Shown here: positions 1 through 6,741 of the stretch, one piece after another | How positions within the stretch are numbered: position 1 is the first letter of the stretch | Layout of the letters: every line of letters begins with the position of its first letter | Origin: Bacillota bacterium | GTDB lineage: Bacteria; Bacillota; DSM-12270; Thermacetogeniales; Thermacetogeniaceae | Reading direction: 5' to 3' | NCBI GenBank assembly: GCA_013177945.1 | Contig: JABLXW010000013.1 | Span: 124,001 to 188,000, forward strand | DNA length: 64,000 nucleotides | The notes under the pieces: generated by a model | Database searches by the model: none | The model's input: the letters and a program-made list of their open reading frames with translations, nothing else | What the model was told of the DNA's origin: nothing | Program-made: the position numbers and the translations under genes

Positions 1-1
1 T

Positions 2-196
2 CTGATTTCTGCAGTTAGCGGGATTGCCGTCCGGCAGGCCCTTGAGGATCCCCTGCTGCGGGTGTTGTTCCCACTTCCCGAGTTTGTTTTTCTAACAGGA
101 GCAGTGTTGATCTTGAGGCGATACAATTTAACTCTTTTCGATCTTCAGGAACTGAAGAATCTGGAGCAGTTGAAAGGTGATGAAAAAAAACAATAA
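2..196 (+). CDS. C-terminal end of a membrane protein (partial, runs in from the left edge)
   Basis: An open frame enters from the left edge and stops with TAA at 194-196. It gives about 64 residues with one hydrophobic stretch (around FPLPEFVFLTGAVLIL) and a charged tail rich in Lys, Glu and Gln. The stop lies inside the start of the sensor kinase gene (GTG 177 / ATG 180), an overlap of about 20 bases that suggests translational coupling. I do not recognise the family. Position and orientation make it a likely first member of the agr-like operon. Confidence 0.55.
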   Translation: MISAVSGIAVRQALEDPLLRVLFPLPEFVFLTGAVLILRRYNLTLFDLQELKNLEQLKGDEKKQ

Positions 197-1043
197 CTTA
201 TTTGTCGTCTTAACCATATTGATTTTCGCTGTAATCCTGGTAACTTTGGGGTTTTATCTTGAACGCCTGGTTGAAATCGGCCATGTGGTTTCCTCCGAAA
301 TAGCAGTTGCTGTCATTAATGCGGCGATTTTCACCATAGTGCTGTTCTTTCTCGTCATCTTAAGGAAGATGTTCTTACTGGAGAGGCACGAGAAATTCCT
401 GAAGGTGAAAGAAATTTATATCGAGCATCTCCGGGAACTTGTCAGAGTGACGAGGGCCCAGAGGCATGATTTCGTCAATCACCTGCAGGTCGTTTACGCT
501 TTGCTGAAGACCGGCAAAATCGAGCAGGCGCAGAGGTATATCGAAAACCTTTATCATGATGTCCGGATATCCGGGGAGATCCTGCGGGTGAATATCCCGG
601 AGCTGGCGGCCCTGTTGCTGGTAAAGATGGGCATTGCCTCATTAAAGAACATCTCCTTCACTATCGAAGTCGATGCGAACCTGAGTACGCTCCGGCTGAG
701 GCCCCTCGATTTGAACACGTTGGTCGGAAATCTGGTGGATAATGCCTTCGAGGCCGTCGAGTCTTTAGCTGCGGATAAAAGGACGGTTGCCCTGAGAATA
801 TTCGAGGCCGGCAGGCATTTTGTCTTTCAGACCGTCAATCCCGGTTTTATTGAGAAGGAACTCAGGGACAAAATATTTGAGCCGGGCTTTTCCACCAGGT
901 CCGGCAATAGGGGATTCGGCCTGGCTTCCGTCAGGTCGGTGGTCGATAAAAACGGGGGGAAAATCCTGGTGAGCAGCTTCAAGGACCGGGGGACGAAGTT
1001 CACCGTGATTTTCCCTAAACAACAAAGGGGAAGGGGGCGGTAG
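177..1043 (+). CDS. agr-type sensor histidine kinase (Spo0B/AgrC-like)
   Basis: Membrane sensor kinase, likely the receptor for the cyclic peptide encoded nearby. Two membrane segments lie at about residues 8-29 and 42-64, fewer than the usual six or seven of AgrC. A short linker leads to the phospho-acceptor motif RHDFVNHLQ with His about 97, the form used by AgrC/CitS/Spo0B-like kinases. The ATPase domain has an N-box (GNLVDNAFEA, about 184-193) and a G-box (GNRGFGLASV, about 242-251). The start is GTG 177 or ATG 180. Two bases separate it from agrB, and a LytTR regulator follows, so it completes an agr-like two-component pair. The reduced sensor region is notable; part of the sensing may rest on the truncated upstream membrane protein. 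Confidence 0.88.
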   Translation: MMKKNNNLFVVLTILIFAVILVTLGFYLERLVEIGHVVSSEIAVAVINAAIFTIVLFFLVILRKMFLLERHEKFLKVKEIYIEHLRELVRVTRAQRHDFVNHLQVVYALLKTGKIEQAQRYIENLYHDVRISGEILRVNIPELAALLLVKMGIASLKNISFTIEVDANLSTLRLRPLDLNTLVGNLVDNAFEAVESLAADKRTVALRIFEAGRHFVFQTVNPGFIEKELRDKIFEPGFSTRSGNRGFGLASVRSVVDKNGGKILVSSFKDRGTKFTVIFPKQQRGRGR

Positions 1044-1044
1044 C

Positions 1045-1712
1045 ATGCCGACCATCCACGGACTGGCAGAAAAAGCCGCGGGTTACATCGTCCGCGAGCT
1101 GGGGAGCGACAGGCAAAAAGAGGGCATGCTGGTCTTCGGCCTGGAGCTGCTGCTGGGCTCGGCTCTGGAGTTTGCCCTGATCATGGCGCTGGCCTGTCTC
1201 TTCGGAATATTCCGGGAGACCCTGATCCTGGTTTTAACTGCAGGGACCCTGCGCCTGGTTTCCGGGGGCGAGCACTGCCAAGGGTATTACCGCTGTCTGA
1301 TCGGGGGGACGGTCTTCTTTTTACTGATGGGCTGGCTGGTTAAGTGGCTGAAGTCCGCTATTGCTTTCCAGGGCCTTATTTTGTTAATGATAATTACCTT
1401 CATAGCGGTTATCGCGATCATTGGAAGTATGCCCCCGGGGAAACGGAAAACAAGCCGCTGACCGAAGCGGAGAGGGTCAGAGGCAGAAGGCTGTCTTTTG
1501 CAGTTGCCGGAATTTTCTTTGCCGTGGTGATTCTGCTGTTAATTCATAAAGCCGATCAAGCGTACGTGCTTCCGGTAATCGTTGGTGTATTATGTCAAAG
1601 CTTTACCCTCACCCCGTGGGGATACCGGTTTATCAGGTGGGTTGACGCCATGTTGAATTTCAGGGATCAAGGTGGTGTCGACAGTGGGCCTGAGGGTGCT
1701 GATAGCCGATGA
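1045..1712 (+). pseudogene. agrB: AgrB-type peptide-processing membrane protease, split by one frameshift
   Basis: AgrB cleaves and cyclises the AgrD pro-peptide at the membrane. The first frame (1045-1461) carries the catalytic pair exactly where the family has it: His77 and Cys84 in GGEHCQGYYRC. It then stops early at 138 residues. The missing C-terminus is present in the next frame up to 1712, starting with the family-typical YAPGETENKPL segment and followed by two more hydrophobic stretches. Adding one base near 1425-1430 (inside atcattgg) restores a continuous protein of about 222 residues, the usual AgrB size. The lesion could be a real mutation, a sequencing error or, less likely, programmed frameshifting. 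The catalytic residues lie before the shift. Confidence 0.85.
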
Positions 1713-2394
1713 CAACCCGGCTACCGCAGCGTACTTGAAGAGGGTGATCGAAGAGGTGCCTGGGGTCGAAGTGATTTCCATCGCCGGGGACGGCAAGGAG
1801 ACCATCAGGCAGGTGGAAATTTATCAGCCCGATGTGGTGTTTCTGGATATCGATATGCCGGGAATGAACGGATTGGATGCAGCCAGGGAGCTGGCAGAAA
1901 TGCAGCCGGGCCTCTTTTTCGTTTTCGCCACCGCCTTTCCCGATTTCGCCCTGGAAGCGTTTGAGCTGTATTCCTTTGACTACATTTTAAAGCCTTTCGA
2001 TGAGGCAAGGATCCGAAGGACGGTCCGGCGCCTGAAGGATAGAATTTGCAAACCCCAGAACCGGCGCAATGAATTTATCTTAATCAAATCGGATAAGCGC
2101 AAGCTGGTGATTCACCCGGAAGAAATTCTTTTCATTGAAGGCCGCCGGCACAAAATTCTCATTAAAACGGAAAAAGGGGAACACCTTGTACCAGGTAAAT
2201 TGGGCGAACTGGAACGGCAGCTTGATCCCCTTGGTTTCTTCAGGTGCCACAAGGGATATCTCGTTAATTTAGAAAAGATCAGGGAAATTGTCCCTTCAGG
2301 TCAGGCATATAACATTGTTCTGCACTCTGGCGACAGGGTTTTCTTAAGCCGGGAGCGAGAGAAAGCCCTGCTTAAAAGGCTCGGAATAGAGTAG
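1684..2394 (+). CDS. LytTR-type response regulator (AgrA-like)
   Basis: DNA-binding response regulator partnered with the kinase upstream. The receiver domain (about residues 1-120) has the acidic pair DD near residue 9, the phospho-acceptor Asp in VVFLDIDMPG near 55, Thr in FATAF and Lys in YILKPF near 102. The C-terminal LytTR domain (about 130-236) includes the features FIEGRRHKI and FFRCHKGYLVNL. I prefer GTG 1684, because AAGGTGG at 1669-1675 sits at the right distance; in-frame GTGs at 1672 and 1675 are alternatives. The gene overlaps the agrB remnant. Three LytTR-type sites lie just downstream of its stop, in front of agrD. Confidence 0.93.
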   Translation: MGLRVLIADDNPATAAYLKRVIEEVPGVEVISIAGDGKETIRQVEIYQPDVVFLDIDMPGMNGLDAARELAEMQPGLFFVFATAFPDFALEAFELYSFDYILKPFDEARIRRTVRRLKDRICKPQNRRNEFILIKSDKRKLVIHPEEILFIEGRRHKILIKTEKGEHLVPGKLGELERQLDPLGFFRCHKGYLVNLEKIREIVPSGQAYNIVLHSGDRVFLSREREKALLKRLGIE

Positions 2395-2440
2395 ACTTTT
2401 TCCGGTAGTAGGATTTAGGATAAGCGAACGCGCATCATCA

Positions 2441-2461
2441 TAACCGTTAGTTCAACGGTTA
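2441..2461 (+). terminator. Hairpin after the response regulator gene
   Basis: An 8-bp perfect inverted repeat (TAACCGTT / AACGGTTA with a 5-base loop) is followed by a T-rich run (tttttgttt). This suggests a modest Rho-independent terminator closing the agrC/A transcript before the separately controlled agrD. Confidence 0.5.
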
Positions 2462-2474
2462 TTTTTGTTTAAAA

Positions 2475-2525
2475 TCCGTTCATGCAGCAATATCATCCGT
2501 TTGTGCAGCGATATGCTCCGTCTGG
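2475..2525 (+). promoter_or_regulatory. Three phased LytTR-regulator binding sites upstream of agrD
   Basis: Three direct repeats lie at 2475-2483 (tccgttcat), 2496-2504 (tccgtttgt) and 2517-2525 (tccgtctgg). Each pair is separated by exactly 12 bases, so the repeat is phased at 21 bp, or two helical turns. The first two match the published LytTR consensus [TA][AC][CA]GTTN[AG][TG] at every position; the third differs at one. They lie 73-123 bases before the agrD start, as expected for activation by the regulator encoded at 1684-2394. Confidence 0.8.
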
Positions 2526-2597
2526 GAAGATCAGGCAGGAGAATGGTTTTCCACGTCTAAAGAGATTTGCAAAACCAATTTCCCGGAGGTGAGTAGC

Positions 2598-2726
2598 ATG
2601 TTCAAACCGCTTAAGACAAATCTTCTGCGATTTGCTTCGGCCTTGCTCCTGCTCGTAGCGGCGACGGGAGCCAGCACCACTTGCTGGTTCCACTGGTATC
2701 AGCCGAAAGTGCCGGAAAAGGGATAA
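2598..2726 (+). CDS. agrD: AgrD-type cyclic lactone autoinducer precursor peptide
   Basis: A 42-residue peptide read from ATG 2598, preceded by a strong ribosome site (GGAGGTG, 2584-2590). It has the AgrD layout: a short basic N-terminus (MFKPLKTNLLRF), a hydrophobic amphipathic helix, then a core around STTCWFHWYQPK with one Cys, and a charged tail (VPEKG). By family rules AgrB cuts after the core and the Cys forms a thiolactone with the new C-terminus. The Trp-rich core resembles clostridial autoinducers. The ring size and exact cut are not visible in the sequence. It sits behind the LytTR sites and two genes downstream of agrB. Confidence 0.85.
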   Translation: MFKPLKTNLLRFASALLLLVAATGASTTCWFHWYQPKVPEKG

Positions 2727-2954
2727 CCAATATTCTATTTAGGGGTTATTCAATGAACAGCCCCCGATGAACCGGCAGATCGTTGACCATCATTCACAAG
2801 GGGCGAATACACTCCCTTTGCAGAGCAAAGGCGCAGGCATATTTATCTTACCTGTTACTCCACCTTTGTAAAGAAAGGCCAAAAAGAGGAAAGGTAATTC
2901 TTCTCTAAAGAGTGGCTCCTGTAGCTGGCAAATAGCCCGGGTATTGGGGGTATT

Positions 2955-3362
2955 ATGATGAAAAAACTATTGACCTTTGTAATAGCTGTAACCATCATTT
3001 TCTCGCTCTATGTTATCTGGCTCAAAAGGAAAACCACTTGCTCATCCTGTGGCTTTGCCACCCTCGGTTTACCGGTTAACGAGCTTACATTGGCAATTCT
3101 TGCATTAGGTGGGTCATTGGTTATCGCTATCAGTTACTACCTTTCTCAAAAAGTGCGGGGATTTCAATACGTGAGCCTGGGCATTTCAGGCATTTCAGCC
3201 GCCGTTGCGTCTTTTCTGATGGCAGTCCAAATGAAGCGCATCATCTGTTGGCCGTGTCTCATCACAGACATTTTGTTTTATTTAATTTTTGTTTTAGTGT
3301 GCTTGGATACTTTTTGCCATCTTAAAGGAAAAATAAAATTAGGAGGGATTGAAAATGATTAA
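2955..3362 (+). CDS. Four-helix membrane thiol oxidoreductase (VKOR/DsbB-like)
   Basis: A 135-residue protein with about four membrane helices. It has two CxxC motifs: C29-S-S-C32 after the first helix and C98-W-P-C101 at the start of the last, with further Cys at 116 and 121. This arrangement of paired cysteines at helix ends is what VKOR, DsbB and MauE-type proteins use to pass electrons from exported thiols to quinones. I cannot choose between these families by eye. Its stop overlaps the start of the next gene, whose product has a 12-cysteine tail, so the likely job is making disulfides in that exported peptide. Start ATG 2955 (or 2958) follows a GGGGG site. Confidence 0.65.
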   Translation: MMKKLLTFVIAVTIIFSLYVIWLKRKTTCSSCGFATLGLPVNELTLAILALGGSLVIAISYYLSQKVRGFQYVSLGISGISAAVASFLMAVQMKRIICWPCLITDILFYLIFVLVCLDTFCHLKGKIKLGGIEND

Positions 3363-4143
3363 GATCCTTGGAAAGTCCTGGCAACGGGTTGTTGCGGTTA
3401 TGCTAGCTGTCGTTATGCTAGCAACACCGGCAATTGCTGGTGTTGCTACTGCAAGTGTAACAGGTTTAATTTCTGGGAATGGATTATTATATAGGGACAA
3501 AAAGTCTAACGAGGTAGGTCCTGAAGCGAAAAAATTAGGAGTAAGATCATATAAGGTAGAGACTGATGGCGATATAACTATTGTAAACTATACCCATGAG
3601 TCAACTGCTAAAGGTGGCGTTTTACGCATAAACCGGTATGATAGGGAATATTTGGCATTAGAACTGAGAAATTCAAAGGGTTTGAGTAGTATTGAATGGG
3701 ATTTACCGAACGGCAAGTTTACTTATATTGACACGAAAGGTCGGTCTGCAGTTTTTAAGTACAATTCTACTGAAAGAAAATGGTCGGCTGATAGTGATCT
3801 TTCAAAAAATATTGTAGACGAGAACAAATTCGATATTGCTCTTATGGCTGCAATAGCTGCAGATTTCGATCCGATAATAAGAACAAAACCAGCCGAAACT
3901 TCTTCCGAGATACAAATGCAACAGAGTCTTTGTAGTGATTACGAACACCCGGTCGTTGGCAGTAGTGTTGCTACTACGAGAAGTCTGGGATGTTATAAGG
4001 CGCGACAAGATGCTGCCCCTAAATGTTCCAATCAATGGTGCATTGGGTGCCATGAATACTTGAGCTGTGACTGTGCCTGTGGAATAGGTGATTATTTTTG
4101 CATTTGCTCTATAATTGGTTTTCCTTGTGAGCCATGTTATTGA
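3355..4143 (+). CDS. Secreted precursor with 12-cysteine C-terminal peptide (halocin C8-like architecture)
   Basis: A 262-residue exported protein. Start ATG 3355 follows AGGAGGG at 3341-3347; an upstream in-frame TTG at 3349 is less likely. A signal peptide ends near residue 28 (TPAIA). About 165 residues without any cysteine follow, rich in beta-type sequence (TYIDTKGRSAVFKY). The last 70 residues, from about residue 193, hold 12 cysteines (LC, GC, KC, WCIGC, CDCAC, FCIC, PCEPC). A Cys-free immunity-like domain followed by a cleavable Cys-rich toxin of about 70-75 residues is the plan of halocin C8 and its Gram-positive relatives. I infer a bacteriocin or signalling peptide; direct similarity cannot be proven here. 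The coding sequence is AT-rich compared with core genes, suggesting transfer. Confidence 0.62.
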   Translation: MIKILGKSWQRVVAVMLAVVMLATPAIAGVATASVTGLISGNGLLYRDKKSNEVGPEAKKLGVRSYKVETDGDITIVNYTHESTAKGGVLRINRYDREYLALELRNSKGLSSIEWDLPNGKFTYIDTKGRSAVFKYNSTERKWSADSDLSKNIVDENKFDIALMAAIAADFDPIIRTKPAETSSEIQMQQSLCSDYEHPVVGSSVATTRSLGCYKARQDAAPKCSNQWCIGCHEYLSCDCACGIGDYFCICSIIGFPCEPCY

Positions 4144-4170
4144 AGCATATTGTCAGGCATTTATCACCAC

Positions 4171-4201
4171 TGGGGAAGATTTTACTAAAAAATCTTCCCC
4201 A
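4171..4201 (+). terminator. Strong hairpin after the Cys-rich peptide gene
   Basis: A perfect 13-bp inverted repeat (TGGGGAAGATTTT / AAAATCTTCCCCA) with a 5-base loop lies 28 bases after the stop of the peptide gene. There is only a weak T-run after it, so it may be a partial terminator or an mRNA-stabilising hairpin. Confidence 0.6.
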
Positions 4202-4252
4202 GCTTTACGTATTTTGGTAATAAGTTTTGGTAAATTCAGGTAGGGATGTACT

Positions 4253-4498
4253 ATGAACAGTTTAGATGCTCTAGTTTTGCCACAAGCTTTAATAGTACTT
4301 CTACTGGCATCAATCTTAACAATATATTGGACTTGGCAACTTATAAGGTGTTACCGCCAGGAACCTGACGGAATAAATAAGGTAGCATGGCTGGTGTTTA
4401 TCGCTTTAACTCATTCTGCAGGAGCTACCGTTTACTTATTGTATAGGTTGATTTATAAAAGGCGAGATGGAAATCATCAACGCAAGAGTTGGAGATAA
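4253..4498 (+). CDS. Small two-helix membrane protein with PLDc_N-type domain, possible immunity protein
   Basis: An 81-residue protein with two membrane helices (about residues 8-28 and 42-63). Motifs typical of the PLDc_N family are WTWQLIRC in the first half and THSAGATVYLLYRL in the second. Such short proteins occur beside bacteriocin and ABC-transporter genes (YxlE-like) and are often suspected of immunity or regulatory roles. It lies directly behind the Cys-rich peptide gene and before the inserted IS element. The immunity role is an inference from position. Start ATG 4253. Confidence 0.65.
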   Translation: MNSLDALVLPQALIVLLLASILTIYWTWQLIRCYRQEPDGINKVAWLVFIALTHSAGATVYLLYRLIYKRRDGNHQRKSWR

Positions 4499-4528
4499 CC
4501 CCAAACTCCCTAACCTAACCGTTTTTCC

Positions 4529-5886
4529 GGTAGCGTAAAATCAATTGTGTAAAAAGGAAAAACCACAAAAAAGGGCGTACCCTCAAATATAGACAATTCC
4601 CAAAACAACCAAAAGGAGGGTACACCTTTGAAAATCAGTTTACCAGAAGAAATGCAGGATGTCGAGGTCAACGAGAAATGGGGGCAGGAAATTCTCATCA
4701 ACGATCTGGCTCTCTATATCAGGCAGTTCATCAAACATGCCCTCCAAGAAGCAATCAAGCAGGAACTGACCAAATTTCTGGGTTACGAGCAGTACCAGAG
4801 GGGAAATGGCAAAAGGGATAACAACCGCAACGGGTATTACGAAAGGGATCTCCTCACCCGGTTTGGCTTGATTGAAGATATTCAAGTGGAGAGATGCGTA
4901 ACGGCGAATTTGAATCGAAGGTTCTCCCTCGCTACAGGCGGAGAGAAGAAAAAATCGACAGGCAGATTATTAGATCTTTTCATCGGCGGGATCAGCACCC
5001 GGAAAATGAAGAAGATCACGAAGGAACTATTGGGCAAGGGTTATTCTCCCGGAACCATTTCCAGGATCAACAAAGAGCTGACTCAGGAAATGCGGGCCTG
5101 GCTGGAGCAGCCTCTTGAGGACAATATCATGTATATTTTCTTAGACGGCTTGAATCTTCCCGTAAAGAGGTTCACAGTAAGCAAAGAATCGCTTCTGGTG
5201 GCCATCGGCATCACCACCGAGGGTTACAGGAAGATCCTGGGGGTCCAGCTTGGAGAGAGATGCGCGCCTCCTCCTGGAGGGAGTTCTTGAAAGACTTAAA
5301 AAGGCGGGGGCTCAAAGGAGAAAATCTCATCATGGGAATCATGGACGGCCTGCCGGGCCTTGAGAGTGCCTTCACCGAGGCTTTCCCTAACACATCAGTG
5401 CAGAGGTGTGTCGTCCACAAGCTCCGGAACATCGCGGCAAAACTTTCCCGCAAAATCCGAAAAAGTTTTGTCTCGACCACGCCAAGCGCATCTTTTATGC
5501 CGGCTCCCATGAAGAAGCTGAAGAACGCTTTCATGCCTGGAAAGATGCCTGGGAGAAAATAGCGCCTACAGCCGTAGCGTGCCTGGAAAAAGACCTGCAA
5601 GCAGTGCTTCAGTTCTATACCCAGCCCAAGCCGTTGTGGAAGCTCCTGCGCTCCACCAACACCATTGAACGCACCTTCAAGGAATTTAAAAGAAGGACAA
5701 GGCAGATGGAAAGCCCTGAGGACTGCTGCCTAAGGTGCATTTTTGTAATATCCCTGAATCGAACCTGGTCGGAAAAGAGGATTGATGGGTTCTTGAAAAT
5801 GCAGCAGAAAGTGGTTGCCTAAAAATGCTAATCTTTGAGGGTTGCCCTAAACATAAAAAATTTTACACAAGAGTATTGACACTACC
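4529..5886 (+). mobile_element. IS256-family insertion sequence, decayed
   Basis: About 1.36 kb bounded by imperfect terminal inverted repeats. The left end starts ggtagcgt at 4529 with TTGTGTAAAA at 4544-4553. The right end, read in reverse, starts ggtagtgt with TTGTGTAAAA, ending at 5886. Length and end structure fit the IS256 family. The flanks (gtttttcc on the left, ttaatcgg on the right) are not a direct repeat, so no target duplication is visible. It lies inside the Cys-rich-peptide locus, between the PLDc_N protein and the next small membrane protein. Confidence 0.88.
4628..5822 (+). pseudogene. IS256-family (mutator-type) transposase, two frameshifts
   Basis: Three overlapping frames together give a full transposase. 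Residues from TTG 4628 to about 5255 include the family motif FLGYEQYQRGN and the first catalytic-type Asp in IMYIFLDGLNL. A frame change near 5255-5262 leads to ASSWREFLKDLKRRG and the second Asp in IMGIMDGLPGL. A second change near 5455-5475, in an A-rich run, leads to FCLDHAKRIFYAGSHEEAE and the C-terminal Glu region STNTIERTFKEFKRR. Both shifts are single-base events. As read, no active enzyme can be made. A strong ribosome site (aaaggaggg) precedes the start. Confidence 0.9.
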
Positions 5887-6232
5887 TTAATCGGAAATCA
5901 AGGATCTGAATGAAGCCAGTATAACAAATTTCGATGCACGATTATAACACCGTATTAAGGAAAGTGGGGTCGACAAATGGAGAAATTAACGACCAACATG
6001 AGTTTATCATTGTGAACAACGACATAAGCCAAGTAGCAGGGTTCCATCAAGGGGTTCGGCAGTTGGGCTCTGCGTGTCGGGCCTTTTTTCTTTTTTGCTT
6101 TTTGGATTGAGCTCTATCAAGCTGGATGCGTTGTTAGCAGTAGAAAGATGATAGGATGCGGCGAAGTTGTTAATAATTTTTTGAGTATAAAGTTAATCAT
6201 TTTATGAAGCTATCAATTTAAGGAGGGAACTC
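5887..6232 (+). other. Gap between the IS element and the next small gene
   Basis: No intact gene is visible. From about 5893 a short frame reads KDLNEASITNFDARL before a stop and continues HRIKESGVDKWRN, which may be a coding relic. A T-rich tract (ccttttttcttttttg, about 6083-6100) follows a GC-rich stretch with a weak GCAG/CTGC hairpin and might be a terminator. An AT-rich stretch (6165-6225) precedes the ribosome site of the next gene and probably holds its promoter. Confidence 0.4.
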
Positions 6233-6511
6233 ATGGATTTTAAGATCGTTCTCACATTAGTATTGTTGCTGGGTTTAATTTACTACTTTCGCCAAGCACA
6301 TACTTCACAAAAAAACAAAAGCAGAATCATCGATCTTCTGGTAATCGGAGTTGTTCTTTTAGTTTCTCCAAGACTGAGTGCTTACATTGAAGCAAGTTTC
6401 TCCTCTCAGCCGGCCGGGATCAATGACCCTTTTGAAGTTGCCGGAATCTTGCTCTTTGCTTATGGATGGCTGATTTTGATTGTAGAAAAATTTTGGGAGG
6501 GACTCAAATGA
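6233..6511 (+). CDS. Small hydrophobic membrane protein, unknown family
   Basis: A 92-residue protein with about three membrane segments: residues 4-20, 33-50 and 68-85. It has few charged residues outside the loop QAHTSQKNKSRI. I do not recognise the family. A strong ribosome site (aaggaggga) lies before ATG 6233, and the stop overlaps the start of the next short frame (ATGA, 6508-6511). It is followed by two more tiny frames and an ABC transporter. By position it may be an immunity or transport helper of the peptide locus; this is an inference. Confidence 0.6.
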   Translation: MDFKIVLTLVLLLGLIYYFRQAHTSQKNKSRIIDLLVIGVVLLVSPRLSAYIEASFSSQPAGINDPFEVAGILLFAYGWLILIVEKFWEGLK

Positions 6512-6624
6512 AATTGTACAAAAGTATAAAAGTGTCTGGTGCAGCTTCGGTGATGATTGGGAATTCACTGTTCCTGCATGGCAAATTTCTTTACCTGGAA
6601 AAAACCTGGAGGCATCAGGTTTAG
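6508..6624 (+). CDS. Possible 38-residue peptide, ATGA-coupled to the gene before
   Basis: A short frame from ATG 6508, overlapping the previous stop by 4 bases (ATGA), reads MKLYKSIKVSGAASVMIGNS and continues to a TAG at 6622-6624. It is basic with a mildly hydrophobic middle and contains no Cys. The coupled start and tight spacing on both sides are the only support; no family is recognised. Confidence 0.4.
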   Translation: MKLYKSIKVSGAASVMIGNSLFLHGKFLYLEKTWRHQV

Positions 6625-6625
6625 A

Positions 6626-6730
6626 ATGTTGAAAATGGACCGATGGAAAACAGTTTTGTTTTTCGTGCTGATAATCGGAGCTGGAGGGTTGATGGTGGTT
6701 GGACAGCGGTTTAAAGAGGATTACGGTTAG
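6626..6730 (+). CDS. Possible 34-residue single-helix membrane peptide
   Basis: A short frame from ATG 6626 to TAG 6728-6730. It has a basic start (MLKMDRWK), one hydrophobic helix of about 18 residues (TVLFFVLIIGAGGLMVVG) and a charged end (QRFKEDYG). It begins one base after the preceding short frame and ends 11 bases before the ABC transporter gene. Shape and position fit a small immunity or transporter-associated peptide; this is inferred. Confidence 0.45.
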   Translation: MLKMDRWKTVLFFVLIIGAGGLMVVGQRFKEDYG

Positions 6731-6741
6731 GAGGTAATACA

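Noticed and set aside
4521-5894. Target-site duplication for the IS256 element
   Set aside because: The 8 bases on either side do not match, so no duplication can be claimed.
6165-6200. LytTR-like site (aaagttaat) before the small membrane protein at 6233
   Set aside because: Only one copy fits the consensus, in an AT-rich stretch; a partner at the right spacing is missing.
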